Below, piece by piece: positions 26,308 through 36,101 of a DNA stretch of 64,000 nucleotides. The notes under the pieces were generated by a model. The model was not told where the DNA came from, searched no databases, and worked only from the letters and a program-made list of their open reading frames with translations. The stretch is from Alphaproteobacteria bacterium (GTDB lineage: Bacteria > Pseudomonadota > Alphaproteobacteria > UBA8366). Within the stretch, counting starts at the first letter, position 1. Each line of letters opens with the position of its first letter. The position numbers and the translations under genes were made by a program. The stretch covers positions 1 to 64,000 of the forward strand of contig JANQKC010000029.1 of the NCBI GenBank assembly GCA_028281325.1, written 5' to 3'.

Positions 26308-27302
26308 CCGACCACGCGGCGCCAATTCGCAAGGTGCTCGCCGTCTACACCGGCGCCGAGGCAGACGCGGCCCTGCTTGCCGCCGCCTCGGATTTCGCCG
26401 AACGGAATGGCGCCTCCCTCACGGTGTTCTCGGTCGTCGAGACGCCGCCGGACGCCAAGGAACTGGCCCGCGCCGCCGATATCGATATCGACGTCGCCTT
26501 GGGCCGTCTGGTGGAAGAGCGGCAAGCCGCAATCCTGGCGCTCGCGCAGGAAACGGTCCCGGGCAAGACTCCCGCCATTCAGGTCCGTGTCGGTCGACCC
26601 TTCATCGAGATCATCCGCCATGTCGTCGACGAGGGTGTCGACTTCGTGCTGAAAACCGCCGAACCGCTGCGCGGCGTGCAAAAATTTCTCTTCGCGAGCA
26701 CGGACCAGCACCTCCTGCGCAAATGTCCGTGTTCCGTTTGGCTGCGCCGGTCCGACGCGCCGCGCACGATCGGCACGGTGTTGGCCGCCGTGGATGTCGA
26801 CCTGGAAGACGCGGACGAGCCCGAGACGCTCGCCGCGCTGAACATGAATGTCATGGAGACCGCCGCCCGGCTGGCGCCGGTTTCCGGCGCGCCGGTCACC
26901 GTATTGCATGCCTGGGACGCCCCCGGCGAGAGCCTGGTGCAGCTTTGGTCCAGCGGGCCCGATACCGGCGCTGACGCCGCGGCCTATGTCGCCGCCGTCC
27001 ATGCCGGCCGCACGCGCGCGATGCAGGCGTTGGCGACGCAGGCCGCCGAGGGCTTGGACGCGGCTGGCCTGGATCGGCCCGGATTCCGGACGGCCCTGAA
27101 ACGGGGCGCGCCGCGGACGGTGATCGCGGAGCAGGCTAAGGCGCTCAACGCGGACATTCTGGTCATCGGCACGGTGGCCCGGACGGGCCTGCACGGCGTC
27201 ATCATCGGCAACACCGCCGAAGACGTACTCAACAGCATCGAATGCTCCGTCGTCGCGGTTAAGCCGCCAGGATTCGAAACGCCGCTGGATTTTTCCGACT
27301 AA
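26304..27302 (+). CDS. Tandem universal stress protein
   Basis: A 332-residue protein with two UspA-type domains. The first (about 8-150) begins RKVLAVYTGAEADAALLAAASDFA and the second (about 160-325) begins TVLAAVDVDLEDADEPETLAAL. It ends with DILVIGTVARTGLHGVIIGNTAEDVLNSIECSVVAVKP, where G-x2-G-x9-G-like nucleotide-binding geometry is seen. The first half lacks a clear version of this loop, so ATP is probably bound by the second half. The ATG overlaps the antiporter stop; the protein may regulate the antiporter, as is known for Usp domains tied to cation transporters. Confidence 0.88.
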   Translation: MTDHAAPIRKVLAVYTGAEADAALLAAASDFAERNGASLTVFSVVETPPDAKELARAADIDIDVALGRLVEERQAAILALAQETVPGKTPAIQVRVGRPFIEIIRHVVDEGVDFVLKTAEPLRGVQKFLFASTDQHLLRKCPCSVWLRRSDAPRTIGTVLAAVDVDLEDADEPETLAALNMNVMETAARLAPVSGAPVTVLHAWDAPGESLVQLWSSGPDTGADAAAYVAAVHAGRTRAMQALATQAAEGLDAAGLDRPGFRTALKRGAPRTVIAEQAKALNADILVIGTVARTGLHGVIIGNTAEDVLNSIECSVVAVKPPGFETPLDFSD

Positions 27303-27364
27303 GCTTCCCGAGCCGCCCGAGCGCGACAGTCGAAGGGAACAGAAGCTAAGTCATTGAAAAAAAA

Positions 27365-27441
27365 TGGTAGCGGAGGGCGGACTCGAACCGCCGACACGCG
27401 GATTATGATTCCGCTGCTCTAACCAACTGAGCTACTCCGCC
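27365..27441 (-). tRNA. tRNA-Met (CAT)
   Basis: A complete cloverleaf of 77 bases with encoded CCA. The acceptor stem begins GGCGGAG, the D-arm is AGCTCAGTTGGTTAGAGC, the anticodon stem GCGGA/TCCGC encloses a loop with CAT, and the T-arm contains GGTTCGAGTCC. It looks like an elongator tRNA-Met, since the first pair is G-C type (initiators have a mismatch there), though tRNA-Ile2 (CAT) cannot be fully excluded. An eight-base T-run directly follows on the minus strand. Confidence 0.95.
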
Positions 27442-27543
27442 ACGCGGGACCGGATGGGCCTCTGCGGCATGCACATAAACCCGCCGCCGGGGACTGTCAA
27501 GCGCCCGAGGGGCTTTCCGGGCCACACCGTTCGGGCAAGCGGC

Positions 27544-28845
27544 CTATCCGCCGGCGCGCTGGTCCATCCGGTCCTGAAAGCCGAACCATTTCATCATCGC
27601 CGGCAGGAACCAGGGCTTGCCCGTATACAGTGGCACGGCCTTGGGCGGATCGCAGAGGAAGGCGGAGTCGGTCTCGCCCTGGCCCAATATCCGAAAGGCC
27701 GCGTGCCGCCCGGTCCACCACGCCCAGACCACGCCGGACCCGCAATAGCCGACGGCGTAATGCTTGCCGTCATGGCTGAACAGGCGGGGCATGTAGTCGC
27801 GGGAATAGGCGACGAAGCCGCTCCAGGAGTATTCCGCCCGGACGTCCGCCAGCTCGGGGAATATCTCGACCAGGCGGCCCATGTGGATGCGCACCACCTC
27901 TTCCGGGCTGGCGTCCGACGGCCCCTCCCGCCCGCCGAACAGGATGCGCGTGCCGTCCGGCGTCGGGCGGTAGTAGTAGCCGACGCGCCGGCTCTCCACG
28001 AGCATGCGCTTTTTCGGCATCAGGCGCGCCATCACATCCGGCGCGATGGGCTCGGTCACGATGATCCGGCTCGGCACCGGCACCAGCCGCCGCTGCAGCC
28101 AGGCGTTCGCCTTGTCGGTATAGCCATTGGTCCCGACCAGCACGTCGCGCGCCCGCACCGTGCCGCGCGCGGTCCGCACGGTATAGCCGTCGCCGTCGCG
28201 CGCCACGCCCTGCACGGCGGTGCTGGTATGGACCGTGGCCCCGGCCTCCCCCGCCCGGCCGATCAGCCCCAAGTGGAACTTGCCCGGATGCAGCCCGCCG
28301 ATGTCGGGGCGCACGACGCCGCCGTGATAATAGTCGGTGCCGAGTTCCGCATGCTGGTCCTTGCGCTCGATCACCGAGACGCCGAGATCAACATGCTCGT
28401 TCAGCAGGTCCGCCTCGCGCCGCATCGCGTCGAAATGCTTCGGCGCGACCGCCCCGGCAAACCGGCCGACCATCTGCTGGTCGCAATCGATGCCCTCGTC
28501 GTCGAGGAAGGCGGACAGGCGCTCCCGCGCCAGCTTGCCCTCGGCGTAGATGCTTTTGGCGCGCTCCAGCCCGACTTTATCGATCAGCGTGCCGAAGCCG
28601 ATGCGGATGTTGCCGCTGGCGATGCCGCCGTTCCGGGTCGAGGCCCCTTCGCCCGCGCGCAGGCTGTCGAACACCTGCACCGACCGGCCCGCCCGCGACA
28701 GCACCAGCGCGGCCGACAGGCCCGTATACCCCGCGCCGATGATCGCGACGTCGCAGGTCTCGGCAACATCGGTTTTCGGCACATCGGTGGGCGGCGCCGC
28801 GTCCCACCAATACGGATCCGTCTTCAACGATACGACAATGGTCAC
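27544..28845 (-). CDS. FAD-dependent amine oxidoreductase (DAO family, PuuB-like)
   Basis: A 433-residue flavoenzyme. The start is best placed at the GTG at 28845 with GGGGGAG six bases upstream; an ATG 15 bases earlier overlaps that ribosome site. The N-terminal FAD-binding loop is CDVAIIGAGYTGLSAALVL, followed by STRNGGIASG. SRIIVTEPIAPDVMARL and DYMPRLFSHDGKHYAVGYCGSGVVWAW near the end are as in gamma-glutamylputrescine oxidase and related enzymes. It oxidises an amine or amino acid in the cytosol with H2O2 release. No puu genes adjoin, so the substrate is open. Confidence 0.87.
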   Translation of the reverse strand: MTIVVSLKTDPYWWDAAPPTDVPKTDVAETCDVAIIGAGYTGLSAALVLSRAGRSVQVFDSLRAGEGASTRNGGIASGNIRIGFGTLIDKVGLERAKSIYAEGKLARERLSAFLDDEGIDCDQQMVGRFAGAVAPKHFDAMRREADLLNEHVDLGVSVIERKDQHAELGTDYYHGGVVRPDIGGLHPGKFHLGLIGRAGEAGATVHTSTAVQGVARDGDGYTVRTARGTVRARDVLVGTNGYTDKANAWLQRRLVPVPSRIIVTEPIAPDVMARLMPKKRMLVESRRVGYYYRPTPDGTRILFGGREGPSDASPEEVVRIHMGRLVEIFPELADVRAEYSWSGFVAYSRDYMPRLFSHDGKHYAVGYCGSGVVWAWWTGRHAAFRILGQGETDSAFLCDPPKAVPLYTGKPWFLPAMMKWFGFQDRMDQRAGG

Positions 28846-28970
28846 GGCAATCTCCCCCATCGAAAGGTGCGGTCGGTTGGCTTTTTCCGGCCGGCGGATG
28901 CGTCGGGTATCGCCAATTGTACGGACCTTATGGGGAAACGGAAAATGCCGTGTTCGGCACGGTCATTGAC

Positions 28971-30095
28971 TCAGGCGGCACGTTCGGCCGCGTCGCGCTC
29001 GATCCAACCGCCGCCGAGCACCCGGTCGCCGGCGTAGATCACGCAGGCCTGGCCCGGCGAGACGCCGAACTGAAGGTCTTGGAACACGACCTCCGCGCCG
29101 CCGTCGGGCGATCGGACCACGGTAGCAGGCACCGGTTCCATCGCGGAGCGGATTTTGACCGCCAGTCCATCGCCGGATATGTCGCCGCCAAGCCAATTCA
29201 GGCTGGACAGCCGCAACCGCCCGCGGCCCAGCGCCGCCTTCGGCCCGACCACCACGCGATGCGCCGCCGCATTGAGGCGGATGACGTAGAGCGGGTCGGA
29301 CGCCGGATCGCGCCCGCCGATGCCGAGCCCCCGCCGCTGCCCCACCGTGTAGTGAATGATGCCCTCATGCCGCCCGACCACCCGGCCGTCCATATCGACG
29401 ATATCGCCGGGAATCACCGCCTCCGGCCGCAGCTTTTCGACGACCTGGGCGTAAGACCCGTTGGGCACGAAGCAGATATCCTGGCTGTCCGGCTTGTCGG
29501 CCACAGGCAGGTCGAACCGGGCCGCCGCTTCGCGCGTCTCGGTCTTCGGCATGCCGCCCAGCGGGAAGCGCAGGAAATCGAGCTGTTCTTGCGTCGTGGC
29601 GAACAGGAAATAGCTTTGATCCCGGCCATGGTCGGCGGCGCGGTGCAGTTCCGCCCCGGCCGGGCCCGCCACCCGCTTCACGTAATGCCCGGTCGCCAGG
29701 GCCTCGGCCCCGAGATCGTGGGCCGTGCTCAGCAGGTCCCGGAACTTGACCGTCTGATTGCACCGGACGCACGGGATGGGCGTTTCGCCCCGGATGTAAG
29801 CGTCGGCGAAATCGTCGATCACCGATTCCCTGAACCGGCTTTCGTAGTCGAGCACGTAATGTGGGATGTCCAGCGTCGCGGCCACGTTGCGGGCGTCGTG
29901 GATATCCTGCCCGGCGCAGCAGGCGCCCTTGCGCGATACCGCCTCGCCATGGTCATACAGTTGCAGCGTAACGCCGACCACTTCGTAGCCCGCCTCCACC
30001 AGCAGCGCCGCCGTCACCGACGAATCGACCCCGCCGGACATGGCCACCACGACGCGGGTGTCCGCGGGCTTCTTGTCTATGTCCAGGCTGTTCAT
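28971..30095 (-). CDS. mnmA: tRNA-specific 2-thiouridylase MnmA
   Basis: A 374-residue enzyme of normal length. It has the PP-loop [12 protein letters not shown] (residues 18-29), catalytic Cys in [13 protein letters not shown], and a second reactive Cys in [13 protein letters not shown]. It installs sulfur on U34 of tRNA-Lys, -Glu and -Gln, using persulfide supplied by a cysteine desulfurase through relay proteins. Two desulfurase genes lie upstream in the same direction within 5 kb, a suggestive arrangement. 57 bases separate it from the oxidoreductase gene before it. Confidence 0.96.
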   Translation of the reverse strand: MNSLDIDKKPADTRVVVAMSGGVDSSVTAALLVEAGYEVVGVTLQLYDHGEAVSRKGACCAGQDIHDARNVAATLDIPHYVLDYESRFRESVIDDFADAYIRGETPIPCVRCNQTVKFRDLLSTAHDLGAEALATGHYVKRVAGPAGAELHRAADHGRDQSYFLFATTQEQLDFLRFPLGGMPKTETREAAARFDLPVADKPDSQDICFVPNGSYAQVVEKLRPEAVIPGDIVDMDGRVVGRHEGIIHYTVGQRRGLGIGGRDPASDPLYVIRLNAAAHRVVVGPKAALGRGRLRLSSLNWLGGDISGDGLAVKIRSAMEPVPATVVRSPDGGAEVVFQDLQFGVSPGQACVIYAGDRVLGGGWIERDAAERAA

Positions 30096-30152
30096 GGCGG
30101 GAAATATAGGGTTCGGCGCGGGAAACGCAATGCGTCGGTCACCGGCCCTCCA

Positions 30153-31178
30153 TCAGACATCGATAGCCCGCCGTTCGGCGGCGGAACGGTAGATCGCCTC
30201 TTCGATCTCGACATTGCGCAGATAGGCCTCCGCACCGGTTTCCAAAGGCGCGCCGTCCAGCAGGTGGGCCGCGATGTGGGCCTGCGTCGCGTAGACGCAA
30301 TCGCCGCCGAAACTACGGTCCTCCCAAGCATAAGGATGCTCGGCCTCGTCCCCGCCATGAGGCTTCCACCACAGGCGACCGCCGCCATCGAGGCGCAACA
30401 CGCCGTTGGACCCTTCGAGCCACATTTCGCCCATGGTCCGCCGGGGATTGTCGGACACATGGTCGTTGAGCCGGTTGGCGTCATACACACCGGACTGACC
30501 GCCGGCGAAGCGGAAGACGATGGTGCCCGCATCCTCCCCCGCGATCGCCGGATTGATCTGGCGCAAGTCCGCATAAACGCTGGTTACCTCGCCCATCAGG
30601 AAGCGGAAGGTGTCGACGAAATGAATGCCCGTCTCATGGACCAGGAACCGCTCCATCGTCTGAAAGTAAGGTTGCCGGTCGAGATACGCGTCCGGACCCT
30701 GCCCGTCGCCGGGCCGCATGCGGAAGGCGATGCCATGCAGGTCGCCCAAATGGCCCGCGTCGATCAGCCGTCGGGCCTCGCGGAACCAGGGTTGGAAACG
30801 GAAATTCTCATGCACCGCCAGCGTGACGCCGGCCGCCGACGCCGACGCCGCGACCGCCTGGGCCTCCGCCAGGGCCGGCGCGAGCGGCTTCTGGCAGATC
30901 ACCGGCAGACCACGCTCCGCGACAGTTGAGACAAGGGTGAGATGCGTCTCCGGCGGCGTGGCGATGTCCACCACGTCGACGGGGATCGTATCGAGCATGT
31001 CGCGCACATCGCCGAAGCCTTGCGCCCCCGACACGGCGGCGGCCGCGGCGGCGCGGTTCCGGTCGAGGTCGCAAATCCCCACCAGATCCACCCGGTCCAG
31101 CCGAGACCATGCCTCGTGATGAAACTGCGCGAAGAACCCCGCCCCGACGACGGCAACCCGAAGCCTGCGATCGGTCAT
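30153..31178 (-). CDS. Gfo/Idh/MocA family oxidoreductase
   Basis: A 341-residue NAD(P)-dependent enzyme. The ATG at 31178 (MTDRRLRV) has GAGGAGG upstream and is preferred over an ATG 27 bases earlier. The Rossmann domain opens with VAVVGAGFFAQFHHEAW, and the usual EKP motif appears as CQKPLAPALAEA (Gln for Glu). The C-terminal alpha/beta domain has GIHFVDTFRFLMGE. It acts on a sugar, inositol or related cyclic substrate, not identifiable from sequence. It lies 34 bases after tenA, so it is probably in the same transcript. Confidence 0.88.
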   Translation of the reverse strand: MTDRRLRVAVVGAGFFAQFHHEAWSRLDRVDLVGICDLDRNRAAAAAAVSGAQGFGDVRDMLDTIPVDVVDIATPPETHLTLVSTVAERGLPVICQKPLAPALAEAQAVAASASAAGVTLAVHENFRFQPWFREARRLIDAGHLGDLHGIAFRMRPGDGQGPDAYLDRQPYFQTMERFLVHETGIHFVDTFRFLMGEVTSVYADLRQINPAIAGEDAGTIVFRFAGGQSGVYDANRLNDHVSDNPRRTMGEMWLEGSNGVLRLDGGGRLWWKPHGGDEAEHPYAWEDRSFGGDCVYATQAHIAAHLLDGAPLETGAEAYLRNVEIEEAIYRSAAERRAIDV

Positions 31179-31212
31179 GGGTTCCTCCTCGTCCGGTTTC
31201 GACATCGCATCG

Positions 31213-31878
31213 TCAGGCGGCGTCCAGCCCCATCTGCCAGAAGTTCGCCTCCAGCACGGTCGCCATCCGGAAAGTCTCGGTCAGGCCGGACATGCGCCCT
31301 TCGCCGCCACGCCGTTCCATCAGCGCATCGAGCGACGATACCGCTGCAGCTGCCACGTCTTGATACTCCTCGCCCGCATACATCGCGATCCAGTCCGCAT
31401 AGGGGTTGCCGTCCCGCACCGTCGCCGGGTCGTCGGCCAAGGCCCGTCCGATCTCGCCGTAGCCGACGACGCAGGGCGCCAGCGCCACTTGCAGATCGAG
31501 CAGATCGCCCGCCACGCCGCGTTCCAAGACGAAGCGGGTGTAGGCAACGGTCGCCTTGTCTTCCGGCACCGCCTCCATATCGGCTTCGCTCAGCCCCCAC
31601 TCGGCGCAATAGGCGACATGCAGCGCCATCTCTGTATCGACCAGGGCCGACATCGTCGCCGCGGCCGACCGTAGTTCGGCGAGGGTCTCGGATTTATACC
31701 CGGCCAGCGCATAGGCGCGGGCGAAGTGGATAAGGAACAGATAGTCTTGTTGCAGGTAATGCCGAAACGCCGCTTCGGGCAGGCTGCCGTCCGCCAGTTG
31801 CCGCACGAAGTCGTGGCGGGTGTAGTCGTTCCACTCGGTCGCGCAGTCGGATTTGAGGGTGTCGAACAGGGTCGGCAT
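31213..31878 (-). CDS. tenA: TenA family protein (thiaminase II / aminopyrimidine aminohydrolase)
   Basis: A 221-residue all-helical protein. Family sites visible: WNDYTRHDFVRQL, YLQQDYLFLIHFARAYA, the Cys in ALAPCVVGYGEIG matching the catalytic Cys, and the final Glu in VLEANFWQMG. It therefore belongs to the Cys-containing TenA class that hydrolyses aminopyrimidines for thiamine salvage. There is no thi gene nearby; it sits between ferredoxin and a Gfo/Idh enzyme. It starts 18 bases after the ferredoxin stop, in the same operon. Confidence 0.9.
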   Translation of the reverse strand: MPTLFDTLKSDCATEWNDYTRHDFVRQLADGSLPEAAFRHYLQQDYLFLIHFARAYALAGYKSETLAELRSAAATMSALVDTEMALHVAYCAEWGLSEADMEAVPEDKATVAYTRFVLERGVAGDLLDLQVALAPCVVGYGEIGRALADDPATVRDGNPYADWIAMYAGEEYQDVAAAAVSSLDALMERRGGEGRMSGLTETFRMATVLEANFWQMGLDAA

Positions 31879-31896
31879 GGCGGAAGACGCCCTCGC

Positions 31897-32232
31897 TTAT
31901 TCTTCAAGCAACAGGTTGCGGGTCGATTCCGGCAATCGAACGGTCAACCCATCCAATTCCGCCGTCATCGTGATCTGACAGCCCAGCCGCGAGGTGCGGG
32001 TCAGTCCGAAGGCAAGATCGAGCATGTCCTCTTCTTCTTCGCTCGGCGGCTGCAACCTCTCGAACCACGCCGCCTCGACCACGACATGGCAAGTGGAACA
32101 GGCCATCGACCCTTCGCATGCGCCCTCGATGTCGATGCCGTTGCGATGGGCGATGTCCAGCACGCTGAAGCCCTCGGGCGCGTCCACTTCCTTCCGGATG
32201 TCGCCCGGTTCGATGAATGTCATTTTCGGCAC
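31897..32232 (-). CDS. fdx: Isc-type [2Fe-2S] ferredoxin
   Basis: A 111-residue adrenodoxin-like ferredoxin. Cluster ligands: [10 protein letters not shown] (three Cys, C-x5-C-x2-C) and a fourth in RLGCQIT. The acidic stretch [11 protein letters not shown] is the partner-binding face typical of Isc ferredoxins. It supplies electrons to Fe-S cluster assembly. The start is a GTG at 32232; an ATG nine bases later is possible. Thirteen bases downstream of the iscS-like gene. Confidence 0.93.
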   Translation of the reverse strand: MPKMTFIEPGDIRKEVDAPEGFSVLDIAHRNGIDIEGACEGSMACSTCHVVVEAAWFERLQPPSEEEEDMLDLAFGLTRTSRLGCQITMTAELDGLTVRLPESTRNLLLEE

Positions 32233-32245
32233 GTCGGGGGTCGCC

Positions 32246-33445
32246 TCACGCTTTCTCGTAGACTTGGTTGGCGGATTGAAGGCTGCTCACGGCCGCGACG
32301 ATATCGTCGGCCGCACGATCGATCTCTTCCGGCGTCGTGTACCGCCCCAACCCGATCCGGAGGGAGTTGTGCAGCAGCGCCGGGTCGGGGTCGAGCGCCT
32401 GCAGCACGTGCGACGGCTCGACGATCGCCGACGAACAGGCCGACCCGGTCGACACCGACAAACCGTCCAACCGCATCATCAAATCCTGCCCGTCGATGTT
32501 GGCGAAGGACAGGTTCAGGTTACCCGGAATCCGGCGGTCGAGGTCGCCGTGCACATGCAGGGTCGGCAGCGCTTCTCTGAGGCGGCTCAGGATACGGTCA
32601 CGCAGGTCCGCCAGTCGCGCGGCCTCCGTCGGCATTTCGCGTTCGGCGATGGCGCAGGCTTCGCCGAACCCGACGACCAGCGGCGTCGGCACCGTGCCGG
32701 ACCGCAGCCCGCGCTCCTGCCCGCCGCCGTCCATCTCCGCGCGCAGGGCGACCTTCGGCCGGCGACGAATGTACAATGCCCCGACACCCTTCGGGCCGTA
32801 GAACTTATGCGCCGTGATGCTCATCAAGTCGACCTTCATCGCGTTGACGTCGAGCGGAATCTTGCCGACCGCTTGCGCCGCGTCGGTATGAAAGTAGATT
32901 CCGCGCTCGCGGCAGAGCGCGCCGATCTCGGCCAAGGGCTGGATCACGCCGATCTCGTTGTTAACCGCCATGACCGATACCAACAGCGTCGTGTCGGTCA
33001 GGGATCGCGCCAATTCATCGAGATCGACGAGCCCGTCGGACCGAACGCCGAGGATCGTCAGGTCGAAGCCTTCCTCTTCCAGCCGCTTGCAGCTTTGCAG
33101 GACGCATTTGTGCTCGGTCGCCAAGGTCACGATATGGCGGCGCGATGGGTCGGCAGCATGCGCGACGCCCTTGATCGACAGGTTGTTCGCCTCCGTCGCG
33201 CCGGAGGTGAAGACGATCTCCTTGGGCTTCGCGCCGATAATCGAGGCGACCTGTCCCCGCGCCCGTTCGACCGCTTCTTCCGACACCCAGCCATGGCGAT
33301 GATCGCTCGAATGCGGGTTGCCGAATTTCTCGTTGAACCAGGGCAGCATCGCCGCCACGACCCGTTCGTCGGTCGGCGTCGTCGCCTGATAATCCAGGTA
33401 GATCGGCATCTTCCCGTCGAGCCTGTCGCTATTGCTGTCCGGCAT
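32246..33445 (-). CDS. iscS: Cysteine desulfurase, IscS-like
   Basis: A PLP enzyme of about 399 residues. [14 protein letters not shown] is the family's opening; the PLP Lys is in [18 protein letters not shown]; the catalytic Cys loop is [20 protein letters not shown]; the [14 protein letters not shown] end matches IscS. It removes sulfur from cysteine as persulfide for Fe-S clusters and tRNA thiolation. The ATG at 33445 overlaps the upstream stop by one base (TGATG), so translation is coupled to the other desulfurase. It is followed directly by ferredoxin. Confidence 0.92.
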   Translation of the reverse strand: MPDSNSDRLDGKMPIYLDYQATTPTDERVVAAMLPWFNEKFGNPHSSDHRHGWVSEEAVERARGQVASIIGAKPKEIVFTSGATEANNLSIKGVAHAADPSRRHIVTLATEHKCVLQSCKRLEEEGFDLTILGVRSDGLVDLDELARSLTDTTLLVSVMAVNNEIGVIQPLAEIGALCRERGIYFHTDAAQAVGKIPLDVNAMKVDLMSITAHKFYGPKGVGALYIRRRPKVALRAEMDGGGQERGLRSGTVPTPLVVGFGEACAIAEREMPTEAARLADLRDRILSRLREALPTLHVHGDLDRRIPGNLNLSFANIDGQDLMMRLDGLSVSTGSACSSAIVEPSHVLQALDPDPALLHNSLRIGLGRYTTPEEIDRAADDIVAAVSSLQSANQVYEKA

Positions 33446-34554
33446 CAAGCGGCACTCCGTCGCAATCGGTGAATGAGATCGGTCCAGGCGGCGACGAATC
33501 CGTCGACATCGTCGTCGCCGGTGTCGGGGCCGAGACTGATGCGAATGGCGCAGCGCGCCAGGTCATCGTCCACGCCCATCGCCAGCAACACATGGCTGGT
33601 CTTCACCTTGCCCGACGAGCAGGCCGATCCGGCGCTCACCGCGTACCCGGCAAGATCCAGCGCCATGACCTGCGTCTCCGCGCCGATGCCGGGGATGGCG
33701 ATGCAACTGGTATTGGCAAGCCGCGCGACGTTGGCGCCGAAGACGACGGCATCGGGAACTTCCTGCTTCACCCGCGCCTCGATCCGGTCGCGGCGGCGGG
33801 CGATCGCGTCCACACCGTCAACGTCCCTCGTCGATTTCGCGGCCGCGCCGAACCCGGCGATACCGGTGACGTTCTCGGTGCCGCCGCGTAGCCCTTTCTC
33901 CTGCCCCCCGCCTTTCGTGTCGGGCCGCAGCAGCGACGCGTCGCGCAGGATCAGCGCGCCGATCCCCGCCGGCCCGCCGATCTTATGAGCCGAGACCGTC
34001 ATCATATCGACGCCGAGCGCCGCCATGTCCACCGGTACCCGGCCGGGCGCCTGCACCGCGTCGCAATGCATCAAGGCGCCAAGTTCCCGCACCACGGCGG
34101 CAATCTCGGCGACGGGCTGGATCACGCCGGTTTCGTTGTTGGCCAGCATGACCGACACGACCGCATCGCCGGCATCGACGTCTTCCGCCGTCAGCGCGGC
34201 CCGGACCGCCGACGGCAGGACCACGCCATCCGCCTCCACCGGAATGCGTATCGACCCTGAATGAGCATCCAAAACCGAGACGTGTTCCGTGGCGGACACG
34301 AGGACATGGCCGCGGCCGCAGGCGCGCAACGCCATCGCATTCGCTTCGGTCGCCCCGCTGGTGAAAACGACCTGGCTTGCCGCCGCCCCGACCATCGCCG
34401 CAACCTCCTTGCGCGCGGTCTCGATCCGGGCGCGGACGCGCCGGCCGTAGTCGTGCACCGACGACGGGTTTCCCCCCTGCCACGCCGCCGCCGTCATCGC
34501 GTCAATGACCGCGGCAGTCATCGGAACCGAAGCGTTATGATCGAGATAAACCAT
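33445..34554 (-). CDS. Second cysteine desulfurase, NifS/IscS-like
   Basis: A 369-residue class V aminotransferase: MVYLDHNASVPMTAAV at the start, PLP Lys in VSAHKIGGPAGIGALIL, and the Cys loop SAGSACSSGKVKTSHVLLAM. It is a separate, diverged paralogue of the following gene, not a recent copy. In many alphaproteobacteria an aminotransferase-V gene sits between iscR and iscS, and its own role is not settled. It may supply a distinct sulfur acceptor or work in tandem. It begins 44 bases after iscR. Confidence 0.88.
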   Translation of the reverse strand: MVYLDHNASVPMTAAVIDAMTAAAWQGGNPSSVHDYGRRVRARIETARKEVAAMVGAAASQVVFTSGATEANAMALRACGRGHVLVSATEHVSVLDAHSGSIRIPVEADGVVLPSAVRAALTAEDVDAGDAVVSVMLANNETGVIQPVAEIAAVVRELGALMHCDAVQAPGRVPVDMAALGVDMMTVSAHKIGGPAGIGALILRDASLLRPDTKGGGQEKGLRGGTENVTGIAGFGAAAKSTRDVDGVDAIARRRDRIEARVKQEVPDAVVFGANVARLANTSCIAIPGIGAETQVMALDLAGYAVSAGSACSSGKVKTSHVLLAMGVDDDLARCAIRISLGPDTGDDDVDGFVAAWTDLIHRLRRSAA

Positions 34555-34598
34555 GAACCGAGACCGCTGATACCTAGGTCACCGTCGAACCGGTCGCC

Positions 34599-35063
34599 CT
34601 ACTCGGCGGCGGCGACTTGATTCGACCGGTGAATGACGCCGCTTTGACCCAGGATACGGCGGTCGACGACATCGGCAAGCGAGATCGAACTGAAGAACAG
34701 GTGGATCAGATTGCCCAATTCTTCCCAAAGATCGTGCGTGATGCATCGGACCTTATCGCCGGTACATCCCACAGGCGACCCGGGTACGCATCGGGTCGCG
34801 CGAATCGGCTCGTCCACGGCCAGGATGATATCCGCAAGCCGCGTGTCCTCCGCGGTTCGCGACAGGACGTAACCGCCGCCAGGGCCGCGGACGCTGCTGA
34901 CCAAGCCGGCCCGTCGCAGTTTCGCGAACAGTTGTTCGAGATAGGAAAGCGAGATCTCCTGCCGCACGGCGATTTCCGACAACGCCACGGGGTCGCCGTC
35001 GCCGTACTTGGCGAGATCCACCATTGCCATGACCGCATATCGGCCTTTCGTACTTAGTCGCAC
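34599..35063 (-). CDS. iscR: IscR, Rrf2-family Fe-S sensing regulator
   Basis: A 154-residue protein. MRLSTKGRYAVMAMVDLA and the winged-HTH that follows (SLSYLEQLFAKLRRAGLV) are typical. Ligands for a [2Fe-2S] cluster are present as three Cys and a His in CVPGSPVGCTGDKVRCITH. The spacing is C-x7-C-x6-C-x2-H, longer than the C-x5-C-x5-C-x2-H of E. coli IscR. Holo-IscR normally represses its own operon. It heads the desulfurase genes; the 75-base gap before it, with GAGAGG near the start, probably includes its operator. Rrf2 relatives such as RirA remain possible. Confidence 0.9.
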   Translation of the reverse strand: MRLSTKGRYAVMAMVDLAKYGDGDPVALSEIAVRQEISLSYLEQLFAKLRRAGLVSSVRGPGGGYVLSRTAEDTRLADIILAVDEPIRATRCVPGSPVGCTGDKVRCITHDLWEELGNLIHLFFSSISLADVVDRRILGQSGVIHRSNQVAAAE

Positions 35064-35138
35064 CGTCGCCTCTCTTGTTTTTGTGAAGCCATTTTCCCAG
35101 TGTTCGTTGCTTGGCGCAGGATTTTGCGAACCCGCCGC

Positions 35139-35897
35139 CTAGTTCGATCCGAGCTTGGGGGCCTCCCCGGATCCTTCTTCCTTCTCGAAGCCGCCGGCCC
35201 CAACCGACGGCGATTTCTCCTTTAGCTGCGTTTCCAAATCGTCTATGCGCGCCTGGAGCACCGAGACATGCTCCATAAGCCCATCGATCGCGCGCGCGAC
35301 CGGATCGGGCACGTCGCCCAGCGGTGTGCCGTACGGCGAGAACGGATTGTGTTCGCCGGTCGAGCGCGACTGAATCACCCGCGCCGGAATACCGACGACG
35401 GTCACGCCTGAGACCACATCCTTCGTGACCACGGCATTCGCGCCGACCCGCGCGCAGGCGCCGACCGTGATCGGCCCCAAGATTTGCGCGCCCGATCCGA
35501 CGATCACGCGATCCTCCAACGTCGGATGGCGTTTGCGGTCGCGCTGACTGTCGGAGTCGACCGAGGGCGCGACACCGCCCAGCGTCACGTCATGATACAG
35601 CGTAACGTCATCGCCGATCTGCGCGGTCTCGCCGATCACGACGCCCATGCCATGGTCGATGAAGAACCGCTGGCCGATCCGCACCGCGGGATGGATTTCG
35701 ATTCCCGTCAGAAAACGATTGAATTGCGAAAGGGCGCGGGCGAAAACCCGCCAGCCTTTTCCCCACGCGGCGTGGGCCAATCGGTGCAACACGATCGCAT
35801 GGAAGCCGGAATAGCAAAACGCCACTTCGAGCCGGGATTGGGCCGCCGGGTCGCGTTGCATGATCGCGTCAATCTCATCGCGCAACATCTTGAACAT
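35139..35897 (-). CDS. cysE: Serine O-acetyltransferase CysE
   Basis: A 252-residue enzyme of the shorter EpsC-type. A helical N-terminus is followed by a left-handed beta-helix of hexapeptide repeats (about residues 65-190). The catalytic His is in [14 protein letters not shown], acetyl-CoA contacts are in YHDVTLGG, and it has VGIPARVIQ. It makes O-acetylserine, the cysteine precursor, feeding substrate to the desulfurases downstream. The last 45 residues are charged and disordered, apart from the usual SAT core. It leads the minus-strand run. Confidence 0.93.
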   Translation of the reverse strand: MFKMLRDEIDAIMQRDPAAQSRLEVAFCYSGFHAIVLHRLAHAAWGKGWRVFARALSQFNRFLTGIEIHPAVRIGQRFFIDHGMGVVIGETAQIGDDVTLYHDVTLGGVAPSVDSDSQRDRKRHPTLEDRVIVGSGAQILGPITVGACARVGANAVVTKDVVSGVTVVGIPARVIQSRSTGEHNPFSPYGTPLGDVPDPVARAIDGLMEHVSVLQARIDDLETQLKEKSPSVGAGGFEKEEGSGEAPKLGSN

Positions 35898-36101
35898 GGT
35901 AAAAAATGCCTAATCTTTATTTTCAAACGGATTCGCGGTTTATTAGGCGCTACCTGACCGGCATGCCCCAAGGGCTTTAGGCGTGTCATTCGCCGGTTTA
36001 TCTGTCGATGTGGATATAGAATGACCTAGCGCAGTGGTCAAGAATTCAAGTGGACCGCCGCAAATTTGCCTGATCCGCGCCGCTGACCGCCAAACACATA
36101 T

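Noticed and set aside
27356..27363. T-run after tRNA-Met as an intrinsic terminator
   Set aside because: There is no separate GC hairpin between the tRNA and the T-run. It may end transcription by using the tRNA fold, but I did not list it alone.
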